Of a DNA stretch of 64,000 nt, positions 9,060 through 17,760 are shown in pieces. The position numbers and the translations under genes were made by a program. Position 1 is the first letter of the stretch; every line of letters starts with the position of its first letter. Source of the DNA: Streptomyces clavifer (lineage in GTDB: Bacteria > Actinomycetota > Actinomycetes > Streptomycetales > Streptomycetaceae); NCBI GenBank assembly GCA_014651175.1, contig BMWJ01000008.1, positions 248,001 through 312,000 of the forward strand. The letters are read 5' to 3'. The notes beneath the pieces were generated by a model. It was not told the DNA's origin, searched no databases, and saw only the letters and a list, made by a program, of their open reading frames with translations.

Positions 9060-9164
9060 TTCGGTCACGTTCGGGGCTCGGCCGGGTTCGGAGGGGCCTC
9101 CGCGAGGGAGGGCGGACCGCCCCCGCGGATGCTCGGGAGCCCCGGGGCGAGGGGGCGGCAGGTG

Positions 9165-10385
9165 CTAGCTGAGGCGCTCGATGACCATGGCCATGCCCTG
9201 GCCGCCGCCCACGCACATGGTCTCCAGGCCGAACTGCTTGTCGTGGAACTGAAGGCTGTTGATCAGCGTGCCGGTGATCCGGGCGCCGGTCATGCCGAAG
9301 GGGTGGCCGACGGCGATGGCGCCACCGTTGACGTTGACCTTGTCGAGCGGCAGCCCGAGGTCCCGGTAGGACGGGATGACCTGGGCGGCGAACGCCTCGT
9401 TGATCTCGGCCAGATCGATGTCGCCGACGGTCAGCCCGGCGCGCTTGAGCGCCTGCTTGCTGGCCTCGACCGGTCCGTACCCCATGATCTCGGGGGACAG
9501 GCCGGAGACGCCGGTCGAGACGATCCGGGCCAGCGGGGTCAGGCCCAGCTCGCGCGCCTTGGTGTCGGACATGATCACGAGGGCTGCGGCGCCGTCGTTG
9601 AGCGGGCAGCAGTTGGCGGCGGTGACGAGCCCGTCGGGGCGGAACACCGGCTTCAGGCCCTCCACGCCCTCCAGGGTGACGCCCGCGCGCGGGCCGTCGT
9701 CCTTGGAGACCACGGTGCCGTCCGGGGTCGTCACGGGCGTGATCTCGCGCTCCCAGAAGCCGTTCTTGAGCGCTTCCTCGGCGAGGTTCTGCGACCGCAC
9801 GCCGAACTCGTCCATGTCCCGGCGGGTGACGCCCTTGGTCCGGGCCAGGTTCTCGGCGGTCTGCCCCATCGAGATGTAGGCGTCGGGGACGAGGCCCTCC
9901 TCGCGGGGGTCGGTCCAGCTCGCGCCCGACTCCTCGGCGCGGGCCGCGGTGCGGGCCTCGGCCTCGGCGAAGAGCGGGTTGTGCGTGTCCGGCAGGCTGT
10001 CGGAGTTCCCCTTGACGAAGCGGGACACCATCTCGACACCGGCGGAGATGAAGACGTCGCCCTCGCCGGCCTTGATGGCGTGCAGTGCCATGCGGCTGGT
10101 CTGCAGCGAGGGCGAGCAGTAGCGCGTGACCGTACAGCCGGGGAGGTGGTCCATCCCCATCTGCACGGCGATGACGCGGCCCAGGTTGTTGCCCTGCTCC
10201 CCGCCGGGAAGGCCGCAGCCGAGCATCAGGTCGTCGATGTCCCTCGGGTCCAGCTCGGGGACCTTGTCCAGCGCGGTCCGGATGATGGTCGCGGTCAGGT
10301 CGTCCGCGCGCAGGTCCTTGAGGGACCCCTTGAAGGCCCGGCCGATCGGCGAACGGGCAGCAGAGACGATCACGGCTTCGGGCAT
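9165..10385 (-). CDS. Acetyl-CoA acetyltransferase / 3-ketoacyl-CoA thiolase
   Basis: 406-aa thiolase that catalyses reversible CoA-dependent Claisen cleavage or condensation. ATG 10385 has GGAG 7 nt upstream; the overlapping GTG at 10388 is less well placed. The acylated cysteine is expected at Cys90 (TRYCSPSLQ), followed by the usual helix. The histidine lies in [16 protein letters not shown], and the second cysteine is in the C-terminal CVGGGQGMA. The family motif is CASG-like, so CSPS is a variation next to the catalytic Cys. The size and motifs fit a FadA/AtoB-type enzyme of fatty-acid breakdown or acetoacetyl-CoA formation; I cannot separate the two. It is monocistronic. Confidence 0.92.
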   Translation of the reverse strand: MPEAVIVSAARSPIGRAFKGSLKDLRADDLTATIIRTALDKVPELDPRDIDDLMLGCGLPGGEQGNNLGRVIAVQMGMDHLPGCTVTRYCSPSLQTSRMALHAIKAGEGDVFISAGVEMVSRFVKGNSDSLPDTHNPLFAEAEARTAARAEESGASWTDPREEGLVPDAYISMGQTAENLARTKGVTRRDMDEFGVRSQNLAEEALKNGFWEREITPVTTPDGTVVSKDDGPRAGVTLEGVEGLKPVFRPDGLVTAANCCPLNDGAAALVIMSDTKARELGLTPLARIVSTGVSGLSPEIMGYGPVEASKQALKRAGLTVGDIDLAEINEAFAAQVIPSYRDLGLPLDKVNVNGGAIAVGHPFGMTGARITGTLINSLQFHDKQFGLETMCVGGGQGMAMVIERLS

Positions 10386-10592
10386 CACGCGGCTCCAAGA
10401 GGGCTGGAAGGCAGGAAGGCTGGGCTGACTTGGAAGTTACCCGGACGTACAGCTGAGGTCACCCGACAGGTGATGTGATGCGGACCTCTTTTCTAAGCAA
10501 CCGCTCAGTCGCCCTGTTTGTTCCCGTGCGGGCGGACAGGGCTCAGGGGGCGGGACCCCGCTCGTGGCGGCGCCTGTCCGTCGGGACCCCGC

Positions 10593-11642
10593 TCAGGCGG
10601 GCCGCCACGTCGCCCCGGAGCCGGGCCCGGATCCGGGGGAGGGCGGGGGCACGTCCTCGTGCCGCGTCGGCTCGGTGTGTGCCGGAAGCCGCCGCCGCCG
10701 CCGGTGCTTGAGCAGGGCCCAGGGCGCCCGCGCCCCCGTGACCTCGGTGCCCGCCTCCCGCGCCGCCCGCGACGCGGCCTTCGCGACCGGCAGGATGTCC
10801 TCCCGCCGCGACCCGTCCAGGTGGTCGGACTCCGGCCACAGGCCCAGCACCGCGCACAGGGTCGGCAGCATCGCCATCGCGGCGGTCGCATAGCCCTCCG
10901 CCGACGGGTGGTAGTTGTCGGGACCGAACAGCTCGCGCGGATTCGCCTCGAACTCCGGCCCCAGCAGATCGCCGAGCGACACCGTCCGGCCGCCCTGTTC
11001 CACCGCGCCGATCGTCTGTGCCGCCGCCAGCTGCCGGCTCACCCGCCGGGCCAGCCACCGCAGCGGCTGGTAGACCGGCTCGATCGTGCCCAGGTCCGGG
11101 CACGTCCCCACGACGACCTCGGCACCCGCCGTACGCAGCCTGCGTACCGCCGTGCTCAGACAGCGCACCGACTGCGTCGCCGGCATCCGGTGCGTCACGT
11201 CGTTCGCCCCGATCATGATCACGCAGACGTCCGGCGGTCCCCACGGATCGGCCAGCACCTGCGAGGCCTGCCGCTCCAGGTCGTCCGAACGCGCCCCCGG
11301 CAACGCCACGTTCCGCAGATCGACCGGCCGCTCGGCCACCGCCGCCAGCCCGGACGCCAGCAGGGCCCCCGGTGTCTGTCCGGCCCGGCGCACCCCTTGG
11401 CCGGCCGCGGTCGAGTCGCCCAGCATCACGAAGCGCAACGGATCGGCAGGACCGGCGAAGGCCACCCCGTACCGCCCGTCCGCACTCGGCGGAACCGGTG
11501 CCGTCCCCCCGCCCACCCGCCGCTTCGCCAGCTGTACCTCGGCCAGCACCAGACCCACCGTCGCCGCACCGATCAGCCCGACGCTCCCGCCGCCGTAGGC
11601 CGCGCCCGCTGCGATCCGCCGTGCCACCCTCGCCCTCGACAC
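10593..11642 (-). CDS. SGNH/GDSL-family hydrolase, probably membrane-anchored or secreted
   Basis: 349-aa esterase/lipase-like protein. GTG 11642 lies about 11 nt after AGGAGG; a GTG at 11654 abuts the Shine-Dalgarno sequence and is less likely. A basic N-terminus leads into a hydrophobic helix (about residues 15-37) that is either a signal or an anchor. The catalytic blocks are GDSTAAGQG with Ser77, an Asn block in IMIGANDVTHR, and the Asp/His block DNYHPSAEG. The C-terminal 90 residues are basic and Pro-rich, probably disordered. It is divergent from cystathionine beta-synthase. The substrate cannot be deduced. Confidence 0.88.
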   Translation of the reverse strand: MSRARVARRIAAGAAYGGGSVGLIGAATVGLVLAEVQLAKRRVGGGTAPVPPSADGRYGVAFAGPADPLRFVMLGDSTAAGQGVRRAGQTPGALLASGLAAVAERPVDLRNVALPGARSDDLERQASQVLADPWGPPDVCVIMIGANDVTHRMPATQSVRCLSTAVRRLRTAGAEVVVGTCPDLGTIEPVYQPLRWLARRVSRQLAAAQTIGAVEQGGRTVSLGDLLGPEFEANPRELFGPDNYHPSAEGYATAAMAMLPTLCAVLGLWPESDHLDGSRREDILPVAKAASRAAREAGTEVTGARAPWALLKHRRRRRLPAHTEPTRHEDVPPPSPGSGPGSGATWRPA

Positions 11643-11782
11643 AGTCCGGTCCACCTCCTCCTCGCCGTACAGCCGTCCACAGCACTACCTGCCCCGCGGG
11701 GGGCGTCGCCCAATCGCTTCGTCCAATCTCGTGCTCGTACGCATACTCTTGCCTGACCATCTCGGAGACCCCGGAGTACACG

Positions 11783-13186
11783 GTGCAATTCCACGATTCG
11801 ATGATCAGTCTTGTCGGCAACACCCCGCTGGTGAGGCTGCGCAATGTGTCGGCAGGCATTCAGGCGACGGTCCTGGCCAAGGTCGAGTACTTCAACCCCG
11901 GCGGGTCGGTGAAGGACCGCATCGCGCTGCGCATGATCGAGGCGGCCGAACAGAGCGGCGAGCTGCAGCCCGGCGGCACGATCGTCGAGCCGACCAGTGG
12001 CAACACGGGCGTCGGCCTGGCCATCGTCGCCCAGCAGAAGGGCTACAAGTGCATCTTCGTCTGCCCGGACAAGGTGTCCACGGACAAGATCAACGTGCTG
12101 CGCGCGTACGGGGCGGAGGTCGTGGTCTGCCCGACGGCCGTCGACCCCGAGCACCCGGACTCGTACTACAACGTCTCCGACCGCCTGGTCCGTGAGACGC
12201 CGGGGGCCTGGAAGCCCGACCAGTACTCCAACCCGAACAACCCGCGCTCGCACTACGAGACCACCGGTCCCGAGCTCTGGGAGCAGACGGACGGGCGGAT
12301 CACCCACTTCGTCGCGGGCGTCGGCACCGGCGGCACGATCACCGGTACGGGCCGCTACCTCAAGGAGATCAGCGGGGACCGGGTCCAGGTCATCGGCGCC
12401 GACCCCGAGGGTTCCGTGTACTCGGGCGGTTCCGGCCGTCCGTACCTCGTCGAGGGGGTCGGCGAGGACTTCTGGCCGAGCGCCTACGACCGCACGGTCA
12501 CGGACGAGATCGTGGCGGTCTCGGACAAGGACTCCTTCCAGATGACCCGCCGCCTCGCCAAGGAGGAGGGCCTGCTCGTCGGCGGCTCCTGCGGCATGGC
12601 GGTCGTCGCGGCGCTGGAGGTGGCCGCGCGCCTCGGCCCCGACGACGTCGTGGTCGTCCTGCTGCCGGACAGCGGCCGCGGCTACATGAGCAAGATCTTC
12701 AACGACGAGTGGATGGCGGACTACGGCTTCCTGGAGGACACCGGTACCTCCGCGCAGGTCGGTGCCGTCCTCGACTTCAAGGAGGGCCCGCTCCCCTCGC
12801 TCGTCCACATGCACCCGGAGGAGACGGTCGGCGAGGCCATCGACGTGCTCCGCGAGTACGGCGTCTCCCAGATGCCGATCGTGAAGCCGGGCGCCGGCCA
12901 CCCGGACGTGATGGCCGCCGAGGTCATCGGCTCCGTCGTCGAGCGTCAGCTGCTGGACGCGCTGTTCACCCAGCGGGCCTCGCTCTCCGACGCGCTGGAG
13001 AAGCACATGTCGGCGCCGCTGCCGCAGGTCGGCTCCGGCGAACCCGTCGAGGACCTGATGGCCGCGCTCAGTGGTGCGGACGGTGCCGATGCGGCGATCG
13101 TCCTCGTCGAGGGCAAGCCGAAGGGTGTGGTGAGCAGGCAGGACCTGCTGGCCTTCCTCGCGAAGGACGCGGCCCCCAGGGCGTAG
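11783..13186 (+). CDS. Cystathionine beta-synthase
   Basis: 467-aa PLP enzyme that condenses serine with homocysteine in reverse transsulfuration. GTG 11783 has GGAG with a 6-nt spacer. The N-terminal fold II domain has Lys44 in NPGGSVKDR as the Schiff-base residue, TSGNTGVGL as the substrate loop, and GTGGTITG as the PLP-phosphate cradle. Two tandem CBS domains occupy about residues 335-465, which separates it from cysteine synthases. No N-terminal heme motif is seen. It is divergent from the SGNH hydrolase. I did not see a SAM or cobalamin riboswitch in the short leader. Confidence 0.94.
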   Translation: MQFHDSMISLVGNTPLVRLRNVSAGIQATVLAKVEYFNPGGSVKDRIALRMIEAAEQSGELQPGGTIVEPTSGNTGVGLAIVAQQKGYKCIFVCPDKVSTDKINVLRAYGAEVVVCPTAVDPEHPDSYYNVSDRLVRETPGAWKPDQYSNPNNPRSHYETTGPELWEQTDGRITHFVAGVGTGGTITGTGRYLKEISGDRVQVIGADPEGSVYSGGSGRPYLVEGVGEDFWPSAYDRTVTDEIVAVSDKDSFQMTRRLAKEEGLLVGGSCGMAVVAALEVAARLGPDDVVVVLLPDSGRGYMSKIFNDEWMADYGFLEDTGTSAQVGAVLDFKEGPLPSLVHMHPEETVGEAIDVLREYGVSQMPIVKPGAGHPDVMAAEVIGSVVERQLLDALFTQRASLSDALEKHMSAPLPQVGSGEPVEDLMAALSGADGADAAIVLVEGKPKGVVSRQDLLAFLAKDAAPRA

Positions 13187-13252
13187 GGAGGCGTTTCCCG
13201 GGGTGTGGGGAAGCGTTTCCCGGGGCGTGGGGAAGTGTTTCCCGGGCGTCGC
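13187..13252. repeat. Three tandem 22-bp repeats with an internal dyad
   Basis: Units at 13187-13208, 13209-13230 and 13231-13252 share the core GTTTCCCGGG and a GGAAG/GGAGG start. At the unit 1/2 junction and within unit 2, GGGGAA and TTTCCCC-type arms flank a GCGT centre, so each unit holds an operator-like dyad. The array starts right at the cystathionine beta-synthase stop codon. Confidence 0.8.
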
Positions 13253-13437
13253 GGAAATGGTACGAGCGCGACATGTGGACGCAGCACCGGCTTAACACGG
13301 CTCGGGCAGAGTATGGGGTGTCGGCAGGGAAACCCGCCGGCACCACATACGGCGACACGGACTACGGAGCGGCTCCCGGACCTCCACCGTCGCCCGGACG
13401 CGATACCCGGCCCTGACCCGGGGACCGCGTCCCTCGC

Positions 13438-13488
13438 GGGGACCGCCGTCGTCCCGCCCTCCGGGCAACCGGGGGTGCGGCGGTCCCC
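13438..13488. terminator. Hairpin between convergent genes
   Basis: GGGGACCGCCG (13438-13448) pairs perfectly with CGGCGGTCCCC (13478-13488) across a 29-nt loop. It may serve both the upstream plus-strand and downstream minus-strand genes. There is no T-tract. Confidence 0.45.
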
Positions 13489-13570
13489 GCGACTATCCAT
13501 GTGCGGGGAGCGGCGACAGCCTCCCCGGCCCTTCCCCCGCCGTTCCGGCCCCGGCTTTTGCCGGGCGCTC

Positions 13571-13987
13571 TCAGTCGTCCCAGTCGGACGCGCTCCGCTT
13601 CCTCCGGGGCCACGGCCACGTACGCGCGGCATGCACGGCGTTCACCCCGAAGATCCCGAGCCAGGCCACGACGAGACCGTCGATCCCCGCGTTCGCGACC
13701 CCGATCGCGGACAGCGGGACGGCGAGCACCAGGGAGACGATCCCGAAGCCGAAGCGCTCCCCGAAGGTCCCGGTCGCCTGCGCAGGGGGTGTGCCGCCCC
13801 GGGCGACCACCATCTGCTGCTCGGCGAAGTGCCGGCGCACCCGCCGGTCGAGCGTGCCGTCGAGCCGCTGCTCGACCTTCTCCAGGAACGAGTCGATGAG
13901 CGCGGACTCGTACTCCGGGCCGAGCTCGCCGCGGGCTTGCAGGGTGGCATCGAGCTCTCGCTCGAGCTCCGGGTCACGGGCTTCCAT
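13571..13987 (-). CDS. Small integral membrane protein, 138 aa
   Basis: I do not recognise a named family; it resembles the small 2TM proteins annotated as integral membrane proteins in streptomycetes. ATG 13987 starts with a charged helical region rich in Glu and Arg (MEARDPELERELDATLQARG), about 75 residues long. Two adjacent hydrophobic segments follow (GFGIVSLVLAVPLSAIGVA, then IDGLVVAWLGIFGVNAVHAA), and the tail is basic and acidic. It is divergent from the isomerase-like gene at 14117. No function can be assigned. Confidence 0.75.
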   Translation of the reverse strand: MEARDPELERELDATLQARGELGPEYESALIDSFLEKVEQRLDGTLDRRVRRHFAEQQMVVARGGTPPAQATGTFGERFGFGIVSLVLAVPLSAIGVANAGIDGLVVAWLGIFGVNAVHAARTWPWPRRKRSASDWDD

Positions 13988-14116
13988 GCGCCTCACGGTA
14001 CGCATCCGCGGCGCCCGGGTCAGTGGGGCCAACCCCCCTGTTCCGGCCCTCCGCCCATCCGCGCGGGCGGCGTCACCCGGGCGTAGCGTGGGCCGGGGGA
14101 GACGGGAGTCCGCGCC

Positions 14117-14917
14117 ATGGCCACGACCTTCTACGCCCGCACCATCCCCAGGACCTCCGAGGCGCGGGCCCGTGAGGTCAACGAGGCGGAGCTCCGCGCC
14201 GTGCTGACCATGTGCCGTGAGCTGTCCGACGAGGACTGGCGGCGCCCCACGGCGTGTGCCGGCTGGACGGTCCGGGACACGCTCGCCCACACCGTCGGCC
14301 AGTACGAGGAACTGCCCCGCCCCTGGGTCGTGCTCCGGCGCATCCGGCAGGCCCGGCGGAACCATCCGCACCTCGGGCCGCTCGACGGCCACAACGAGAG
14401 CCAGATCGAGGACCGGAGCGCCGTCCCGGGACCGGAACTCATCGGGGCGCTCGCCCACTACGCCCCCCAGGGGCTGCGCACCCTGCGCCGCGTGCCCGCC
14501 GCCGTCCGCCGCAAGGTCCGCCTCAGCCTGCTCTACCCGGAGGGGAAGGCGCTGCCGGACGACTCGATGGACTACCTGAACCGTGTCCTCGTGACCCGGG
14601 ACACCTGGATGCACCGGGTGGACATCAGCGACGCGACGGGGGCCGGGCTGGTCCTCGACGAGCACGACCGGGAGATCGTGGACCAGGTGGTGCTGGACCT
14701 GTCCCTCGCCTGGACCGCCCCCGCCGTGGAGATCGACCTCGACGGCCCGGCGGGCGGGAACCACCTCCTGGGCATCGGCGCCCCCGCGGCCACGTTCCGT
14801 GCCGATGCGATCGTCTTCGCCCGGCACGTGTCGGGGCGCCCACCGCGGGGCCCGCTGCACATGGAGGGGGAGCCCGGGGCCCGGGAGGCGCTCACCGCGG
14901 CCCGGGTGACATTCTGA
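14117..14917 (+). CDS. Mycothiol-dependent maleylpyruvate isomerase-like (DinB-superfamily) protein
   Basis: 266-aa protein of the actinobacterial TIGR03083-like group. The N-terminal four-helix metal-binding region contains DWRRPTACAGWTVRDTLAH, with His58 as a probable metal ligand, and RDTWMHRVDI carries a second His. The C-terminal half is a small SCP2-like or MDMPI_C-like domain. The family includes true mycothiol-dependent isomerases and many uncharacterised relatives. No aromatic catabolism genes are nearby, so the reaction is unknown. The start follows a short GGGGGAGACGGGAG leader. Confidence 0.8.
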   Translation: MATTFYARTIPRTSEARAREVNEAELRAVLTMCRELSDEDWRRPTACAGWTVRDTLAHTVGQYEELPRPWVVLRRIRQARRNHPHLGPLDGHNESQIEDRSAVPGPELIGALAHYAPQGLRTLRRVPAAVRRKVRLSLLYPEGKALPDDSMDYLNRVLVTRDTWMHRVDISDATGAGLVLDEHDREIVDQVVLDLSLAWTAPAVEIDLDGPAGGNHLLGIGAPAATFRADAIVFARHVSGRPPRGPLHMEGEPGAREALTAARVTF

Positions 14918-14983
14918 ACGGCCGTCGGACCGGCCCCTCCGGGCGCCCCCGGACCACTACGTTCCGTGGGGTGCGAGGACGAC

Positions 14984-15565
14984 TCAGAGGGGGCTCGCCT
15001 CGGCGAGGAACGCCTCCGGCGACACCGCGTAGCCCTGAGCGCTGATGACCGGGACCGGGGTGCGGTCGATCAGCACGGTCGGGGTGGACCGGACTCCGCT
15101 GTTCCGGAAGGCGGCCGACACCTCCGCGGCCCAGGGCAGGTAGGCGCCGTCGGTGACCTTCTGCCGGAAGGCGTCGGTGTGCAGCGCCTCGACCTGGTGG
15201 GCCGGCCGCAGCAGGGTGTCGCGGTCGGCGAAGGCGTCCTCGTCCTCAGCGGGCTGGTCCGCGTACAGGGCCCGCAGGTAGTGCATGAACGGCTTCTGGC
15301 CCTCGTCCGCGGCGGCTCCCAGCGCGGCCAGCGCCTCCAGGGAACCGGTGCCGCCCGCCGAGTCGTCCAGGAACGTCGCGAAGTGGTGGTCCACCGCGAA
15401 CCGGCCCTCGTCCGCGGCCCGCTCCATGACGGCCCCCAGACCGTTCTCCATGCGCTTGCAGAAGGGGCAGCGCAGATCGGCGTAGACGCTCAGTACGTGT
15501 GCGGCGTCGGCGGCCCCGTAGCGGACGACGGTGCCGCCGGGGCCGGTCGTGTTGGCTGGGATCAT
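14984..15565 (-). CDS. DsbA-family (FrnE-like) thioredoxin-fold protein
   Basis: 193-aa protein with a CPFC redox motif (Cys33, Cys36) in SVYADLRCPFC at the start of a thioredoxin fold, then an all-helical insertion. The cis-Pro region is RSTPTVLIDRTPVPV. No signal peptide is present from ATG 15565, so it is probably a cytoplasmic oxidoreductase or a 2-hydroxychromene isomerase-like relative. An upstream extension in frame has no better start. It is divergent from the RpiR-type regulator, sharing an intergenic region with a 24-bp palindrome. Confidence 0.85.
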   Translation of the reverse strand: MIPANTTGPGGTVVRYGAADAAHVLSVYADLRCPFCKRMENGLGAVMERAADEGRFAVDHHFATFLDDSAGGTGSLEALAALGAAADEGQKPFMHYLRALYADQPAEDEDAFADRDTLLRPAHQVEALHTDAFRQKVTDGAYLPWAAEVSAAFRNSGVRSTPTVLIDRTPVPVISAQGYAVSPEAFLAEASPL

Positions 15566-15657
15566 GGCTCCAGGATCGGCAGGCGAGAGCGGTCCCGCAA
15601 TGCGAGCAGGGGTGCACCGCCGGGTGGGCGTCGACGGCGGTGGGCGTCCGGGGAGTG

Positions 15658-15681
15658 GGCCTGTATATGGACATACAGGCC
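15658..15681. promoter_or_regulatory. 24-bp palindrome, candidate operator
   Basis: GGCCTGTAT (15658-15666) and ATACAGGCC (15673-15681) are perfect 9-bp arms around ATGGAC. It lies between the divergent DsbA-like and RpiR-like genes, 64 bp before the regulator start, as expected for an autoregulatory operator. Confidence 0.55.
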
Positions 15682-15744
15682 GCTTGCTGGCTGAATGGAT
15701 TCGGCGGCGCGGGTGTGCGCCGGCGCATATCTGGAGGGGACAGC

Positions 15745-16593
15745 ATGAGTGGGAGCAGCCCGGCTGCACGGTTGCAGCGGCTCTTCGAGGGGCAGCGGCT
15801 GACACCCACCCAGCGGCGGATCGCACACTCCATGGTGCGGCGGGCCGCGGACGCCCCGTTCCTGTCGAGTGTGGAGCTGGCCGAGCTGGCCGGAGTCAGC
15901 CAGCCGTCCGTCACCCGGTTCGCGGTGGCGCTCGGGTTCGACGGCTATCCGGCACTCCGCAGGCACCTCAGGGAGGTCGCACCGGGGGACGCGGCGGGCG
16001 GGGGCGGTGCCGAGGAGAGCTTCAACGAGTACCAGCAGGCCGTGCGGGCCGAGATCGAGAATCTGCGGCACCTGGCCGAACTGCTCGCCGACCCCGAGCC
16101 GGTGGAGCGGGCGGGGCGCCTGCTGGCAGGGTCGAAGCCGCTGCTCGTGCTCGGGCTGCGGGCCGCGTCCTCGCAGGCCCGGGGGTTCGGGTACTTCGCC
16201 GCCAAGGTGCATCCGGACGTACGGGTGCTCGACGAGGGCGGCAGCATGCTGCACGACCGGATCGACGCCGCCGCGCGGGCGGGAGCGAGCGCGCTGATGT
16301 GCTTCGCGCTGCCCCGGCACCCGAGGGAGGTCGTGGACGCCCTCGCGTACGCCCGGGGGAAGGGGCTGACCGTCGTGACCGTCGCCGACTCGGCGTTCGC
16401 CCCGGTGGCCGGGCACAGCGATCTGCTGATCCCGGCCGCCGTGGGCACCGGGCTCGCCTTCGACACCGCGTGCGCGCCGATGCTGCTGGGGCGGGTGCTG
16501 CTCGAGGCGATGTGTGACGGCCTGCCCGAGGCGCAGGCCCGGTTGGAGGAGTTCGACGCCCGTGCGGCGGCCCGGGGACTGTTCGTCGAGTAG
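15745..16593 (+). CDS. MurR/RpiR-family transcriptional regulator with SIS domain
   Basis: 282-aa regulator. ATG 15745 follows a strong GGAGGGGA. The N-terminal HTH_6 domain (about residues 5-77) has the recognition region ELAELAGVSQPSVTRFAVAL. A C-terminal SIS (sugar-isomerase) domain (about 125-260) would bind an effector, usually a phosphosugar. It ends convergently with the Roadblock cassette. It lies less than 3 kb from the hut genes, but no phosphosugar genes are adjacent, so both a hut role and a sugar role are inference. A palindrome upstream could be its own operator. Confidence 0.9.
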   Translation: MSGSSPAARLQRLFEGQRLTPTQRRIAHSMVRRAADAPFLSSVELAELAGVSQPSVTRFAVALGFDGYPALRRHLREVAPGDAAGGGGAEESFNEYQQAVRAEIENLRHLAELLADPEPVERAGRLLAGSKPLLVLGLRAASSQARGFGYFAAKVHPDVRVLDEGGSMLHDRIDAAARAGASALMCFALPRHPREVVDALAYARGKGLTVVTVADSAFAPVAGHSDLLIPAAVGTGLAFDTACAPMLLGRVLLEAMCDGLPEAQARLEEFDARAAARGLFVE

Positions 16594-16820
16594 GCGGGCC
16601 GCCTCCGCGGATCGCGGACATCGCTCGTCCGTGCCCGCCGGCCGCCGCGCCCGGCCGGTGCACGGAGCGTGGTCGTTCCGGCGAGGGCGGCCGGTGGGGC
16701 GTTCGTGCGCACGGGGCGGTGCGCGAAGACGGCCGAGGGGGCCGCGCGGGCGGGGGCGCCGGGCACCGGTGGGACGCCGCGCCCGGTGGGGCGCGGCGCC
16801 GCGTGGGTGAGGACGGAGGG

Positions 16821-17195
16821 TCAGACCTCCAGATCGACCTCGATCTGCTTCAGCTGGTGGCGGGCCATGGCCAGGTTGGAGCGGCCGGAGTCCAGCACGA
16901 GGTAGAGGAACAGGCCGTTGTTGCCGCGTGCCTTCAGCAGCCGGATCAGGTGGTACTGACCGCTGAGCGTGATGAGGATGTCCTCGATCTCTTCCTTGAT
17001 CCCCAGGTGCTCCATGGTGCGGAGCTTGGCGCGCACGACGTCGGTGTTGCCCGCCGCCGCGACCTCCAGGTTGAAGTCCTTGCCGCCGCCGAGGGTGCCC
17101 AGGGCCATGCCGCTGGTGTAGTCGACGAGTGCGACACCGAGGGTCCCCTCGATCGACGTCATCGCGTTCTTCAGTGACGTTTCGGTGTTGGCCAT
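16821..17195 (-). CDS. Roadblock/LC7-domain protein (third of cassette)
   Basis: 124-aa single-domain protein. Roadblock/LC7 proteins are dimeric scaffolds and regulators of small GTPases; in Streptomyces they are the CvnB component of conservons. The fold is visible as IEGTLGVALVDYTSGMALGTL, then VVRAKLRTMEHLGIKEEIEDI, YHLIRLLK and NNGLFLYLVLDSGRSNLAMARHQL. ATG 17195 gives the family length. It is the last gene of a minus-strand group, 62 bp after the second Roadblock gene. No GTPase (CvnD) or sensor kinase (CvnA) is beside it. It has no TTA codon. Confidence 0.88.
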   Translation of the reverse strand: MANTETSLKNAMTSIEGTLGVALVDYTSGMALGTLGGGKDFNLEVAAAGNTDVVRAKLRTMEHLGIKEEIEDILITLSGQYHLIRLLKARGNNGLFLYLVLDSGRSNLAMARHQLKQIEVDLEV

Positions 17196-17257
17196 GAGTG
17201 CTCGTTTCCTTTCCCTGGCCGGCCGGGTGGCCGGTCCGTTTCTGGTTGGTGCCTTCG

Positions 17258-17722
17258 TCATGCGTGGTCCGGTGTGCCGCGGCGGGGGAGATCACGGGAC
17301 TGAGGGGGGCGCGGGGGCGGTGCCGGGCGGTCGGCCCGGTCCAGTGCGGCGTCGACCACCTCGCCGATCCGGGCACCGGCCCGGCGGCCCTCCAGGTGGA
17401 GACGGCCGACGTTGATCCGGTCCTCGGCCAGCAGGGTGAGGACCGCGGAGGAGCCCGCCGCGTACGTGGCGACGTAGCCGTCCGCACCGCGGATCAGGAG
17501 CTCGCGGAAGCCGCCGCGACCGGTGGCGTCGGCCATCCGGATCGACACGCCGAGCGCGGCGGCGGTCAGTGCGGCGACCCCCTCGGCCTGGATGCCCGGG
17601 GTGTCCTGGGCCACGACCAGGCCGTCGGTGCTGGCGGCCAGTGCGCCGGTCAGGAGCGGAACCCGGGCCCGTAAGCGCTGGAGCTCGTCGAGGACATCCT
17701 TCACTTCGGCCTCGGGCACCAT
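17258..17722 (-). CDS. Roadblock/LC7-domain protein with early TTA codon (second of cassette)
   Basis: 154-aa protein. ATG 17722 is preceded by GGAGGAG with about 8-nt spacing. The Roadblock fold spans about residues 8-120 (LRARVPLLTGALAASTDGLV, then EGVAALTAAALGVSIRMAD). A Pro/Arg-rich C-terminal tail of about 25 residues follows. Leu17 is encoded by TTA (17672-17674 on the minus strand), so full translation should need bldA tRNA. It is 38 bp after the winged-helix gene. It differs from the third Roadblock protein in length and sequence, so the two are diverged paralogues. Confidence 0.87.
   Translation of the reverse strand: MVPEAEVKDVLDELQRLRARVPLLTGALAASTDGLVVAQDTPGIQAEGVAALTAAALGVSIRMADATGRGGFRELLIRGADGYVATYAAGSSAVLTLLAEDRINVGRLHLEGRRAGARIGEVVDAALDRADRPAPPPRPPQSRDLPRRGTPDHA
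17672..17674 (-). promoter_or_regulatory. TTA leucine codon (codon 17) in Roadblock gene
   Basis: TAA on the plus strand reads as TTA in frame in the minus-strand gene (context CAG CGC TTA CGG GCC). TTA codons near the start are the usual position for bldA-dependent control. Confidence 0.93.
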
Positions 17723-17760
17723 CAGCTGTCTCCTCCCGGCACGCTGTCTGAGCGCGCGTA

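Larger units (their letters stand above)
13187..13570. other. 384-bp convergent intergenic region
   Basis: This region holds the three tandem repeats (13187-13252) and a long-loop hairpin (13438-13488). A 47-codon open frame (13273-13416) is also present but I do not call it as a gene. I see no tRNA, promoter or riboswitch. Confidence 0.6.

Noticed and set aside
11643-11782. SAM or cobalamin riboswitch in front of cystathionine beta-synthase
   Set aside because: The region is short and overlaps the divergent SGNH hydrolase start; no conserved riboswitch core was seen.
13273-13416. 47-codon open frame after the tandem repeats
   Set aside because: Third-position GC is only about 70 percent, no Shine-Dalgarno is seen and no motif is recognisable.
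15658-15681. The palindrome as a transcription terminator
   Set aside because: It lies between divergent 5' ends, so there is no transcript to terminate; an operator is more likely.
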